Positions 17,153 to 27,762 of a DNA stretch of 64,000 bases are shown here, piece by piece; position 1 is the first letter of the stretch, and every line of letters starts with the position of its first letter. The notes under the pieces were generated by a model that worked only from the letters and a program-made list of their open reading frames with translations, was not told where the DNA came from and ran no database searches. Position numbers and translations under genes: made by a program. The stretch covers positions 1 to 64,000 of the forward strand of contig CAWAQA010000009.1 in NCBI GenBank assembly GCA_963784065.1. The letters run 5' to 3'. This stretch comes from CAWAQA01 sp963784065. GTDB lineage: Bacteria; Acidobacteriota; Vicinamibacteria; Vicinamibacterales; UBA2999.

Positions 17153-18194
17153 CTATCGCATCACGCCGACGCGCAACGGTGACCACGCCATGCCGTCTGG
17201 CTCCTCGTGGGCGCTCGCGAGTATTTCCGGCGGCGATTTGCCGAACACGCGCGAGGTCGAACATGCGGATGGTGCCCTGAACCGGGTCGCTCACGAAGGC
17301 GATATCACCCCGGATCAACACCCCGAAGTTGCCGTCCTGGGGCTTGCCGTCACGCAGCGGCACCTCCGCCATCATCTTCCGCGACTTCACGTCGAACAGC
17401 CGCGGGTCCTGCGCGACCGGCGGTCCGCCCCCGCCTCCATTCGGCACGATCGCGCGCCCGCTCGGGCCGATCTCCACACGCCCCGCGGCGGGCCGTGACG
17501 CGACCGTCGCCACCACCTTGAGCGACATGGTGTCGATCACCGAGATGGTCTCGTGGGTACGGTTCGCCACCCACACCTCACGGCCGTCCGGCGAGATCGA
17601 GATCCCCTCGGCCCCGGCCCCCGTTGGAATGACCACGGGCGGGCGGTCCTCCTCGAGAAAGATGACCGAGAGCGTTCCTTCCGCGCCGCGGCTGGTGACA
17701 TACGCACGCGAGTCATCCGGGCTGAGCCGCACCATGTGGCCTTCCCGTCCACCCGTCGGAAAGACTCGCATCACTTTCATGGTGTCGAGGTCTATCACCG
17801 CGATCCTGTCCGAGTTCTGCATCGTCACAACGGCACGCCGTCCGTCGCGGCGAAACAGCACCGAATGGGGCCGCGACTCCGGTCCCATATCGATGCGACC
17901 GACGACCCGGGCCTCGGGAATGTCGATGAGAACCACGTGCCGGCCGTGCCTGCTCTCGGGCCCATACTCAGCGGTCAGGGCCAGGCGCCCGTCAGGCGAG
18001 ACTGCCACCTCGTGAGGGATGATCGGGCCTATCGCAAGGCGGGCCACCTCGAGACGGGTTGGGAAATCAATCAGCGAGATACTGCCCCCGGCGCGATTGG
18101 CGACGACAAGCGTGCCATCCTGCGCGAGCGCGCTGGCAGCCAGCGAGACAAGCACTACCGGAAAGAGAAGCAAGCACCTCGTTCGGCCGGCCAT
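17153..18194 (-). CDS. YVTN-family beta-propeller protein, secreted
   Basis: A periplasmic beta-propeller of about 347 residues. The start ATG 18194 follows AAGGAG nine bases upstream and begins MAGRTRCLLLFPVVLVSLAA, a signal peptide ending SALAQ. Repeated YVTN-type blades follow: GTLVVANRAGGSISLIDFPT, IPHEVAVSPDGRLALTAEYG, SDRIAVIDLDTMKVMRVFPT, EGISISPDGREVWVANRTHE and TISVIDTMSLKVVATV. Near 17230 one base shift moves the end into a frame reading LASAHEEPDGMAWSPLRVGV, then MR and TAG at 17153-17155. That DGMAWSPL ending is normal for the family. Such propellers act as protein- or cofactor-binding scaffolds, often beside cytochromes or copper enzymes. The cytochrome gene downstream supports a redox-linked role, but the ligand is unknown. 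Confidence 0.8.
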
Positions 18195-18362
18195 CGCGTG
18201 GCACTCCTTCCAGCGCGGCAACCACATCGACCGGCCGGCACGCGCGGCTCCGGCCGAAGCACCATCTTCACTTCTCCGATGCGTATGCAACTGTGCCACA
18301 AGCGCAGTCGAGGACTCAATAAAGGTCGCGGACGACCGCGCAGGAACTTGTCAGCGACGAAG

Positions 18363-19126
18363 TCACGGCGCGGCCCTGCGGCGCTCGCGTTCGAACGAGC
18401 CTTCCAGGACTTCGATCGGCGTGACCGGGATCACGACCGGACGGCTCGCCCGCCCGGCGGCGATCGCGAGCGTGTGCGATCCGCAGACGTTCAGCAGGGC
18501 GAACGTCCAATCCGTGGGCATGCCCGGCGGCGCCAGTGTGAGGCTCACCTGCCCGCCGTCCACGCGGAACGAGACGCTGTCGATCGAGGTGGCGAGCCCG
18601 ATCCCTGCCGCTTTGAGCAGCGCCTCCTTCAGCGTCCACAGCGCGCAGAAGCGGAATGGCCGCTCCTCGGCCGACCACCGCTGAAGCGCCGCAGCTTCGT
18701 CCGCGGTGAAATAGCGCGTCGCGATGCGTTGTAACGTCGATCCCGTGGTTAACGGCTTCGACATCGATGCCAACGACGCATCTCATGGAGATCGCGCACG
18801 CGACGAGATCGTGTGAATGACTCAGGCTGAAGTGGGGCGCCGGCATCGGCCCGGTGCGCACGAAAAACGGCTTGCCGTGTTCGTCCCTGTCGAAGATCAG
18901 GTGCTGTGGCGTCTGCCCCGTGCTGATCGCCAACGCTCGCCGGAGCAGCGCGTGGGCCGCGACGTAGTCCCGCCGATCGTCGGCACGCCACAACGCGTCG
19001 GCGCGCGCCCGTTCATCGGGGGAAAGCAGGCAGGCAAGCGCGCTGTGCTGAGACGGGTCGATGGACCGTGTGTCGCAGTAGTACGCGTGGACGTCCCGTT
19101 CCTCCCCGGGGCCGTCTGCGCTGCAT
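18363..19126 (-). CDS. 4'-phosphopantetheinyl transferase, Sfp type (frameshifted)
   Basis: An Sfp-type phosphopantetheinyl transferase of about 250 residues, which moves the 4'-phosphopantetheine arm of CoA onto a serine of carrier proteins. Motifs in order: VHAYYCDTRSIDPSQHSALA, LLSPDERARADALWRADDRR, HLIFDRDEHGKPFFV, FSLSHSHDLVACAIS, then the Mg-binding VVGIDVEAV, and after a frameshift near 18760 RYFTADEAAALQRW and WTLKEALLKAAGIGLA. The GIDVE and WTxKEAxxKxxGxGL motifs are the family hallmarks. The start is uncertain: ATG 19126 is in a neighbouring frame, so another indel probably lies close to it. The gene follows the PKS by about 20 bases on the same strand and most likely activates its carrier domain. 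Confidence 0.85.
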
Positions 19127-19145
19127 GATGATGCGGCGGCTCGGC

Positions 19146-22100
19146 TCACTCCCGCACGGCGCGCACGATCCGGTATTCCCATGCCCCCGAGTGCATCTGT
19201 TCGTAGACGGCGGACCCCGGCACGGCGAGGAAGTTGTCGATCATCGCGTCGGCGCTGCCGAACGCCTGCGCCCGGGTGGCGGCCACCTGGTCGCATGAGG
19301 CCAGCACGTTTGGCGTGATGTGACGGTCGGCCTGAATCCTGAACCCCAGAGGCCCGAGCAGCACCCGCACTTCCATCCAGCGCTGCACGGGCAGCAGATC
19401 GGTGTAGAGAAACTCTCCCCCGCTCACCAGCACGCGGGCGACTTCGGCGAAGAACGCCCGCAGGTTCGGATAGGTATGCGAGGACTCGATGTTGGTGACC
19501 GCGGCGAAGGTGCGATCCTCGAACGGCACATGCTCGGCGTCCCCCACCTCGAATCGCGTACGAGGATGGCGGTGCATGCGCCGGCAGAACGCGATCGCTT
19601 CCGGCGACAGGTCGACGCCGGTGACATCGGCGTCGAAGCGCTCGGCGATGAGCGCCACGGTGCCGCCGCGACCGCAGCCCACGTCCAGCACGCGCCGGCC
19701 GTTCAGATCCGTCGCGCCGATCAACTCGAAGGCCAGCCTGATCGAGCTCGGGTTCGGAACACCCTCCGGCACCGCAAACTGCGCCTCGTCGTCGCCGCCA
19801 AGCGGCAGATAGCCGTAGTTCAGGAAGAACGACGCCTCGCCCACACCCGAACGCTCCAGCCGCCTCGTCACATCGTCGTAGAAGTCGCGATAGGTCGCCT
19901 TCGCCGCCGCCTCGGGTGACTCGCCCTCGAGCGGTGTCGCGGACGGCGTGGCAGCCGGCGCGGCCGAAGGAGCCTGGGCCAACTCCGCCCCGGATTGCGC
20001 CCGGTCGATGAGGACCGCGAGCTCGGCGATCGTCGGCGCCTGGAACAGCTTCAGCACCGGCATCTCGATCTGGAAACGATCGCGGATCTCCGACGCCACC
20101 TGCACCGCCAGCAACGAGTGGCCGCCCAGATCGAAGAAGCGGTCGTGGATGCCGATCGACGCGATCGCGAGCTGCTCCCCCCAGATTTCGACCAGCTCAC
20201 GCTCGGTGGCCGTTCGAGGCTCGACGTAGGCGTTCGCGAGATTCGGGCGCGGATGCCGCTCGACGGCGACAGCGTCGTTGCCCGGACGAGGCGTCGTGGC
20301 GGATCCAGGCCTTCAAGCGACCAGCGAGGTCATCGACCACCACGAGGGCGCGCCGCCCGATGTCGGCGCCGAGGAGACGCAGGAACGCGTCGCTTCCCTC
20401 CGGCGGGTGGATGGCGGTCGGCATCGAGACCGCCTGCGCCTCGCCGGCGTTGTCCCACAAATCCCAGTCGACGCTCAGCCACCGGTCGCCGCCGGCGATC
20501 GCCAGCGCATCGAGCACGGCATTGGCCGCCGGAATACGCGCCCAGCGCGAGGCCGCCGAGCACGGTGGAGATCGACGAATGCAGCACCCAGCGTCGCGGT
20601 TCACGGCCCTCGAAGGCCTTCATCAGGTGAAACAGGCCGCGCAGCTTCGGCGAGAACTGCGCTTCGACGACGTCCGGGCCCGGTGTCGGCAATCGATCCG
20701 AACGCCGCGGCGTCGATCCGCGCCGCGCCGTGCACGACGAGATCGATCGTGCCGAAACGCGCGAGGGCGGCGTCGACCGCCGCCCTGACCTTCTGGCCGT
20801 CGTTCATGTCGGCGTTGACCACCAGCACGTCGTGCCGCTGCTCGTGCAGCCGCGCCAGCCGCTGGAGCAGCGTCCGGCGATCCGCCGGAAGCGATGTGTC
20901 CTCGGCGCGTCCCGCCCACTGCTCCGGATCGGGCAGCTCCGTGCGGCCCAGCAGGACGAGCCGCGCATTCGCGTGGTTGAACAGCCCTTCGCCGATGGCC
21001 ATGCCCATGTGGCCAAGTCCGCCAGTCACCATGACCACCGGACGCTCGGGCAATTCCAGCGGCCGGGTGACCGACCCGACTGGCGCAGGCTCGTAGGTTT
21101 CGGCGAACCTGTGGCCTCCGCGGAATGTGAGCGCGGGTTCAGGCGCGCCCGCGGCGAGCTCGGCCACGATCAGATTCGCGACGCCAGGATCGTCATCCAC
21201 ATCCACATGGGCCACTCGAATCCCGGGCTGCTCCTGCGGCATCACCTTCGCGACTCCGGCGCCCAGCGCCCGCGGCGGGTCGATGACGTCTCCGTCGTGC
21301 ACGCGCGTCGTACCCCGTGCGAGAAGCAGCATCGGCAGAGGCCGGACCGTTTGCTGGCCGCTGAGCGCGTGGGCAAACCGCATCGGACCGAGGAGGGTGA
21401 TGACCGAGGCCGTGTCGAGGTCGGTCGCCCCGGGCGGGCCCGCGCTCCAGCAGTCCACAACGCCCGCGAGCCTCGTGGCGCCGGCGCAGACGTCAGCCGC
21501 CAGCTGCCAGAAGCCATCCGCATGGGACGGATCCAGCGTGTACTCGTGCTCGCCGATCCGCGCGAAGGCACTGCCCTGGCGGACGGCAACCGGCTGCGCG
21601 CCGGCCGCGCGAAGGCGATCGATCACGGCGGCACCGAGGCCGGTCTGTTCGTCGTACACGAGGATGCGACGCCCGGACAGCGCATCAGGCTGCGCCGCTA
21701 CGGGCGCGACTTCTTTCCAGACGGGACGGTAGAACCAGTTGGTCGTGTCCCTTGCTTCATGCTGAACCGCCGCCACCGGTTGTCCGGGGCGAGCACCTAC
21801 CCAATAGCTCCGGCGCTCGAAGGGGTACGTCGGCAGGCTCACGCGCGCCCGGCGTTCTGACCGATGAAACCCGTCCCAGTCGACGGCAGCGCCGCACGCC
21901 CACAACTGTCCGAGCGAGCCGAGCATGACCTCGGTGTCGGTGCGGCGATCGTTCGCGCCGGGAAGCGAGGTCAGGCAGACGGCCGCCTTGCCGTCGCCTT
22001 TCACGGTCTCGGAGGCAAACGTCACGAGCGTGTTGCCCGGACCGACCTCGAGGTAGATGGCGTCCTTGGCGACCGGACTCCTGGCGCCGGTGAGCGCGCG

Positions 22101-24474
22101 CATGCCGTCCGCAAACCGAACCGTCGAACGCAGTTGCGCACTCCAGTAAGCCGGCCGGGTCACCGGCCCGTTGGCCCACTCGCCCGTCAGCGTCGCCACG
22201 AGCGGGATGGCCGGAGCCGACAGCGTCACGCCGGCGACGAGCCCCTCGAACTCGCTGAGAATCGGCTCCATCATCGACGAGTGGAACGCGTGCGACGTGT
22301 GCAGGCGGCGCGCGGCGACCGACTCCGCGGCCAGCGCATGCTCGACGCGCTCGATGGCATCACCGGGCCCCGACAGAACCGAGTAGCCTGGCGCATTGAC
22401 CGCGGCAAGCGAGATGTTTCCACCGACGAAGCGCTGCACCGTCTCCGACGGCGCCATCACCGCGAGCATGGACCCGCGCGGCAGCGCCGAGATGAGCTGG
22501 CCCCTGCGCGCGATCAGCCTCAACGCGTCCTCGAGCGTCATGACGCCGGCCAGCGTGGCCGCGACGTACTCGCCAACGCTGTGCCCGATCATCGCCGCCG
22601 GCTGAACGCCCCACGATCGCCACAACTCCGCCAGCGCGTAGCCGACGACGAAGAGCGCCGGCTGCGCCCATCTGCGTATCGCGCAGCTCCTCAGCGGCCT
22701 GCGCGCGGCGCCGGGCCGCGGGAAAAATCAGCTTCCGCAGGTCGGTGCCGATCTCCTTCTCGAGAATGCGCGCGCATCGATCGATGACGCGGCGAACGAC
22801 CGGCTCCGACTTGTAGAGGCCCGCCGCCATTCCGGCGTACTGCGAACCCTGGCCAGGGAACATGAACACCACGGGACGTTCTGCTGCGGCACTCGACGCC
22901 GACAGGCGCTCCGGTGCGCGCAGCACGGCGATCGCCGCGGCGCGATCGTCGCTCGCCGACACCAGCACGCGCCGGTGACGGAACGCGCGGCGGCCGACGT
23001 GCAGGGTGTAGCCGACATCGGCCAGGTCCAGCGCCGGATGCGACTCCAGGTGCGCCGCCAGACCGATCGTGGCCTGATCGAGCGCCGCCTGGCTGCGCGC
23101 CGACAACACCAGCAGCTGATGCGATCGGCGTTGCGCGGGGCCGTCCGCGGCGGTGCCTCTTCGACAACGAGGTGGGCGTTGGTGCCGCCCACACCGAAGG
23201 AACTGACGCCGGCCCTGCGCGGCGTTCCGTTTCTCTCCCACCGCTGCAGCCGCGTGGTCACGTAGAACGGGCTCGACGCGAAATCGATGGCCGGGTTCGG
23301 TTTCTGGAAGTGCACGGTCGGCGGAATCGATCCGTGTTCGAGCACGAGAACGGTCTTGATCAGACCGGCCACGCCTGCCGCGCAGGAGAGGTGGCCGAAG
23401 TTCGACTTCACCGAGCCGATACCGCAGAAGCCGCGCCGCTCCGTCGACGCCTTGAACGCTTCGTTCAGCGCCGAGATCTCGATCGGGTCGCCGAGGATCG
23501 TGCCGGTGCCGTGCGCCTCGACGTAGCCGATCGTCTCCGGCGAGATGCCCGCCATTGCATGTGCGGCGCGGATCGCCGCCGCCTGGCCGCGAAAGCTGGG
23601 CGCGGTGTAGCCCACCTTGTCGTTGCCGTCGTTGTTCAGGCCGACGCCGAGGATGACGGCGCGGATGTTGTCGCCGTCGGCAATCGCCTCGCTCAGCCGC
23701 TTGAGGACGACCAGGCCCACGCCACTGCCGACCACCGTGCCCTGCGCATTGGCGTCGAAGGGGCGGCAGTGGCCGTCGGGCGACAGGATCGATCCCGCGG
23801 TGTAGAAGTAGCCGCCGCGCTGCGGCACGCGCACCGTGACGCCACCGGCGAGGGCCATGTCGCACCGGCGCGCGTGCAGGCTCTCGCAGGCCAGCGACAC
23901 GGCAACGAGCGACGTCGAGCAGGTCGTCTGCACGGCGATGCTCGGGCCTCGCAGGTTGAGCCGGTACGACACCTGCGTGCACAGATGGTCCTTGTCGTTG
24001 GTGACCATCAGCGTCATGCCGTCGATGTATTGCAGCGAATCGATATTCAGGTACAGCTGATAGAGGTATGAACTGAGCTCGCAGCCGCCGAAGACGCCGA
24101 TCGCTCCCGGGTAGCGCGCCGCGTCGTAGCCGGCGTCTTCGAGCGCTTCCCACCCGGTCTCGAGAAACAGGCGCTGCTGCGGATCGGTGAGAGAGGCGTC
24201 GCGGGCCGAAAAACCGAAGAACTCGGCATCGAACTCGTCGACCTTGTCGAGCACCGGCGACGCGTTCACATAACCAGGCAGGCGAGAGACGTGATCGGGC
24301 ACGCCCGACTGCGCGCATCTCCTCAGGCGTGAGCACCGCGATCGACTCGACGCCGTCGGCCAGGTTCCGCCAGTACGTCTCGAGGTCGTTCGCGCCGGGA
24401 AACCGGCCACGCATGCCGATGATCGCAATCGGCTCGGCGCGCTGAGCCTTCCCCGCGCCGTTGCCACGGGTCAT
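19146..24474 (-). CDS. Type I polyketide synthase module, KS-AT-KR-CP-MT (frameshifted)
   Basis: One PKS module of about 1780 residues with at least five frame breaks. KS (about 24440-23170): PIAIIGMRGRFPGANDLETY, active-site cysteine in VQTTCSTSLVAVSLAC, histidines in YVEAHGTGTILGDP and GSVKSNFGHLSC. AT (about 22880-21990): FMFPGQGSQYAGMAAGLY, active serine in MIGHSVGEYVAATL, and HTSHAFHSSMMEPIL; the HAFH motif suggests malonyl-CoA. KR (about 21100-20250): VVMVTGGLGHMGMAIGEGL, VVHGAARID, serine in VLHSSISTVLGGLALGAY and AANAVLDALA. Carrier domain (about 20220-19990): FFDLGGHSLLAVQVASEI, serine for the phosphopantetheine arm. Methyltransferase (about 19900-19150): RRVLDVGCGRGGTVALIAER, a class I SAM site. 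No dehydratase, enoylreductase or thioesterase is seen. The ATG at 24474 overlaps the stop of the upstream gene. The PPTase follows. Confidence 0.88.
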
Positions 24475-25501
24475 TGTGCGTCCTTGCCGACCTGGTGTTC
24501 GAGTGGCACTGTGGCTTCCTTCGCCGTGATCCTCAGCGGCACCTCGAGACGAGGCGCGCCGTGGCCTGTCACCTGCAGTTCGCCGACGTACAGCACATTG
24601 GTCTCGTAGTCGGCCGCATCGAGCCGAATGGACACGCGCACGCTGACTTCCTCGCCCGGACCGAGCTCCACTTGCTCTGGCGCGATCGTCGTCGCCGCGG
24701 TGAAGGCCGGCCCGACGCCGTCCGCGCGCCGCACGTCGGTGACGCGGCAGCGGACGTGTGCGCGCTCCTCTTTCGTGTTCGCCACTGACAGCGAGGCCGA
24801 CGCGACCCCGCCGAGCGGAGCGACGAGCGTCAACGCGAACGCGTCGTCACCACCGGCCGCTTGACCGACGCGAGAACGCCGCCGAGGTACTCCTCCTCGT
24901 ATCGCGCGCGGATCTCGTTCAAATCGGTGAGGAGCTGGAAGTACAGCTGGCCGGACTGACGAAGGTGCTCGGGCAGCCGCCGCTCCAGGTACTCCGACAT
25001 CGCCCGCTGCAACTGATCCGCCGTCGTCTCGCCTGCGGCGACGCGGTTCAGGTGCGCCTGGTAGACCTTGAGCGCGCGCGCGTTGAGCTGACCTGCGTAC
25101 TCCGTGAGCCGCTGGAACCATTGCGTCGGGTCAGCTGATTCGAACACGGGCGGCGGCACGTCGGGCACGTGTCCGCCCGGCACGACCAGTTCCGCGAGCT
25201 CGCGCGAATGGGCGGCGCCGATCTCGACGAGCCTGGCGTAGAACCTCGTCGTCAGCTCGGTGAGCGTGTTCGTGTACGTCGCACCGCGGACCTGAAGAAA
25301 GCCAGGCAGCAGATCCTGCAGGGCGGTCGGCGCGATCTCACCCCGCGAGATCGCGGCGAGGACCTGCTGATACAGCTCCAGGGTCCTGGCAGACTGTCCG
25401 GTCGCACTGGTGAGGAACTGCGTGTACCAGGCGGCCCACTCCGTGGTTGCGCCCGCGGCCGCGCCGCCCGCGCGGCCCCAGCTAGCAGCAGGAGCAGCCA
25501 C
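24471..25501 (-). CDS. PKS-locus protein with helical N-terminal and beta-sandwich C-terminal halves
   Basis: About 340 residues, not assigned to a family I can name. The first two thirds are amphipathic helices: TTEWAAWYTQFLTSATGQSA, RTLELYQQVLAAISRGEIAP, WFQRLTEYAGQLNARALKVY and LYFQLLTDLNEIRARYEEEY. The pattern recalls phasin/PhaE-like scaffolds, but I would not claim homology. After a frameshift near 24850 a beta-sandwich part follows: FALTLVAPLGGVASASLSVA, VELGPGEEVSVRVSIRLDAA and YETNVLYVGELQVTGHG. That looks like an Ig-like domain. The best start is GTG 25501, inside the end of the upstream gene. The stop TGA shares bases with the PKS ATG (ATGA), so synthesis is coupled to the PKS. No signal peptide; probably cytoplasmic and perhaps a partner of the synthase. 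Confidence 0.6.
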
Positions 25502-26331
25502 AGGGCACCGTGAACGGATCGCAGTCGCGTGGCAGAAGGGCCACGGCGATGCGGATCGGGACGATGGTCGCAACCGACGACGCGAAGGTCTGCCGTGGCG
25601 ACGACACAGTCATCCACGTCCGGAAACGTCCGCGCTCCTTCTTCGCCCGGCTGGCGCCCGGCGGCCTGCTCGTTCGCGTTGCCGTCCGTCCGTCCGTCAT
25701 CTCTGGTCTTCACGACGAGTGTGACCTTCTGCTCACCACAGGCCGGGATGGTGAAGGTCTTCGGCTCCAGCAGCGCCGTGTCCACGGGGGCTGGCTTGCC
25801 GCCCTTCGTCGTCCATCCACTGAGCTCGAGCGACACCTGTTTCTCTCGACGCCGCTCGTTCTCGATGACGATGGGGATGACGCGCTGCTCACCGGCACGG
25901 GAGTAGATCGCCAGGTCCACGTCGCCGATGCAGCAGATGCAGGCGCACGGATCCGATCCGCATCGGCGGCAGCAGTCGCCGTGGTGGCGCTCGTGCTCTT
26001 TGCCGTGGTGCTCGTGGCAACGGCAGCCGCGGCCGTGAGGCCCGTGATGCTCGTGACGTTCGTAGCCTCTGGACTGCCAGGGCGACGTCGGTGTCGCCGA
26101 TCGCTGACCGTACATCATCGTCAGCCAGTCGGCCGGCCTGGCGTTCATCAGGTCGCCGTAGTTGCGCTGCCACAATTCGGACAGGCGCTGCGGGTCCGTC
26201 CAGCTGGAGCGGGTCATGTTGACCCAGTCAGCCGGCGTCATGCTCATCCAGTCCGCTGGCGTCATGCTCGTCCAGTCGGTGGGCGACATCTCCCTCACGT
26301 CATCGCGCGTGCGGCTTCTCGATTCCCTCAC
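25482..26331 (-). CDS. His/Cys-rich protein with MTPADW repeats, PKS locus
   Basis: About 280 residues of unfamiliar composition. The N-terminus is a tryptophan repeat of period 8: SPTDWTSM, TPADWMSM, TPADWVNM, TRSSWTDP, echoed later by ARPADWLTMMYG. Residues 95-140 are crowded with histidine and cysteine: YERHEHHGPHGRGCRCHEHH, then GKEHERHHGDCCRRCGSDPC and ACICCIGDVD, which can hardly be other than metal-binding. A beta-sandwich stretch follows (RVIPIVIENERRREKQVSLE, then PACGEQKVTLVVKTRDDG). After a frameshift near 25640 the end is DDCVVATADLRVVGCDH and DPFTVPCGCSCC. The start is GTG 26331, preceded by AGGAGG and overlapping the stop of the upstream gene (GTGA). It is the third of four coupled genes leading into the PKS. 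No family recognised. Confidence 0.6.
26200..26289. repeat. 24-bp repeats encoding MTPADW units
   Basis: Three to four 24-base units in frame near the 5' end of the His/Cys-rich gene, each with a GTCATGCTC-like core on the plus strand. They encode TPADW-type octapeptides on the minus strand. The unit sequence has drifted (TDW, ADW, ADW, SSW), so the array is older than the 27-bp array at 9520. Confidence 0.7.
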
Positions 26332-27165
26332 CGTCGGCCTCCTTGTCCTTTCATGGCTTTCTTTTCCCGCTTCTCCGGGGCCACAGCATCCTGCGCCGGA
26401 GCTGACGAGACGACGACGAATTCCAGATCTCGCGTCAACAGCGGTGTGCGTCCGCGGTAGCGGCTGTTCGGCGGAAGCTCCGCCTGCAGCGTCACGTCGA
26501 GATCGATGACCACGGTCTCGCCGGGGACGACCGTGACAGCGGGACCGTGCGACCGCACGGACAACCCGTCCTCCCGGAAGGCATCAGCCGGCGCGAGTCT
26601 GAGGAGCACGAGGGCCGGACCGTCGAGGTCCTTGCCCTCGATCTGCGCGGCACGTGTGACTGGCTCGAGAGCGAGACGCGTACGCTCGGAGAGCATGTCG
26701 TCTCTCAGGTCCACGTCGCCGAGATCGCCGACGGCGAAGGGGACATTCCCCTCGTTGGTCACGACAATGCGCCGCCGCTGAATGCCCCGTTGATTCAAGA
26801 CAACAATCGATTGCGGATGGACCGTCAGGTCGATGGACTCGGTGACGTGAAGGACGACCGGCCGCGTGCCTCCCGCCAGTTCGATCTCGGCGCGGTACTC
26901 GCCAGGTGGCGTTGCGGGATCGAGACTGATCGTCACCGGTCCGCGCTGCTGCTGGTGGGCGCGCACCACGAGCGGTGAGAAGGACTGGCGCCCCGGTCTG
27001 GCTCTGCAGGACGCCGCTGGGATCGTTGAAGCCGGCATCGCGCAACACCACCGATACGTCGCTCGGGTTGTGAAGATCGATCTGACCCGTCAGCTTCGCT
27101 GGGGGACCAGCCAGGACGAGAGGTTCGTCGTCAGGCGTTGCGATGCGCAGGAGCGGCTCAGCCAC
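26328..27165 (-). CDS. Ig-like beta-sandwich protein, PKS locus (frameshifted)
   Basis: About 277 residues made of beta-sandwich segments. The start at 27165 gives MAEPLLRIATPDDEPLVLAG, PPAKLTGQIDLHNPSDVSVV and LRDAGFNDPSGVLQSQTG. After a frameshift near 26990 it reads FSPLVVRAHQQQRGPVTISL, TPPGEYRAEIELAGGTRPVV and LHVTESIDLTVHPQSIVVLN. Later blocks are RRRIVVTNEGNVPFAVGDLG, VTVVPGETVVIDLDVTLQA and RTPLLTRDLEFVVVSSA. The alternation of 'V.V.P....V.....L......' strands resembles bacterial Ig-like or DUF11-like domains, with three probable domains. No signal peptide, which is unusual for such folds and suggests an intracellular or non-classically exported role. The stop overlaps the GTG of the next gene. 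No specific family was recognised. Confidence 0.6.
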
Positions 27166-27177
27166 GACACACCTCGC

Positions 27178-27762
27178 TCAGGGATCCAGACGGATTCGAA
27201 GCCCGCCCGCCTGACGGCTTGGCGGCTGCGGAGCCGGCGAGGGCGAGTGTGGCGCCCGATGCGGGGGCCACGTCGCCAGCGCGCCGCGCCAGGCGACCTG
27301 TGGCTGGCGATCCAGTTCCTCGATCACTGTTTCCTGCTGGCCCGAGAAGCTGTATCCCCAGACTTCGGTGCCGAAAAGGGTGAAACCGATGTGGTGATGA
27401 TACGGCTGGCGGATGCAGACGTTCGGCAGCTTGCCGATGTTCGCCGTCAGACAGAGATCGACGACCGCCGGCTTGAGATCCACGGTCATGCTGTGGTCGC
27501 TCTTGAGCGGCGCCAGTTCCAGCTTCAGCGGATCGATCGCCAGGTGCGTGTCGGTTCCGAGGTCCGCCTCGATCGGCTTTATCTCGAGCGCCTTGATGTC
27601 GTAGACGTTCTCGAGCTTGACCGGCGCGCCGCCCTCGAGCTTCAGCGCGACCGGTGCGCCGCCCTCGAGTTTCAGCGCAACAGGCGCGCCCCCTTCGAGC
27701 TTCGCCTTGATGTTATCGAGTCCGATGATCTCGATCTTGTTGTCAATTTCCGTATCTGCCAT
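27178..27762 (-). CDS. Small protein with KLEGGAPVAL repeats, first gene of the PKS operon
   Basis: Intact 194-residue protein. The start is ATG 27762 with GGAGG six bases upstream. After MADTEIDNKIEIIGLDNIKA come three decapeptide repeats (KLEGGAPVAL, KLEGGAPVAL, KLEGGAPVKL). Next are ENVYDIKALEIKPIEADLGT, LAIDPLKLELAPLKSDHSMT and VDLKPAVVDLCLTANIGKLP. The aromatic end is PYHHHIGFTLFGTEVWGYSF followed by SGQQETVIEELDRQPQVAW. The short repeated strands look like a beta-solenoid or adhesive stalk. The HHH cluster could bind metal. No signal peptide. The last 30 residues are Pro/Arg-rich and may be extended by an indel. It lies 12 bases from the next gene and is probably the first gene of the operon. 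No relative is known to me. Confidence 0.6.
   Translation of the reverse strand: MADTEIDNKIEIIGLDNIKAKLEGGAPVALKLEGGAPVALKLEGGAPVKLENVYDIKALEIKPIEADLGTDTHLAIDPLKLELAPLKSDHSMTVDLKPAVVDLCLTANIGKLPNVCIRQPYHHHIGFTLFGTEVWGYSFSGQQETVIEELDRQPQVAWRGALATWPPHRAPHSPSPAPQPPSRQAGGLRIRLDP
27620..27708. repeat. Three 30-bp tandem repeats in the first PKS-operon gene
   Basis: Units at 27620, 27650 and 27680, each close to ACCGGCGCGCCGCCCTCGAG followed by CTTCAGCGCG on the plus strand. They differ at a few bases and encode KLEGGAPVAL in tandem on the minus strand. The last unit is truncated. Confidence 0.9.

Noticed and set aside
22914..24071. A 385-codon plus-strand frame across the KS region
   Set aside because: Shadow of the PKS gene; the sense strand shows every KS motif.
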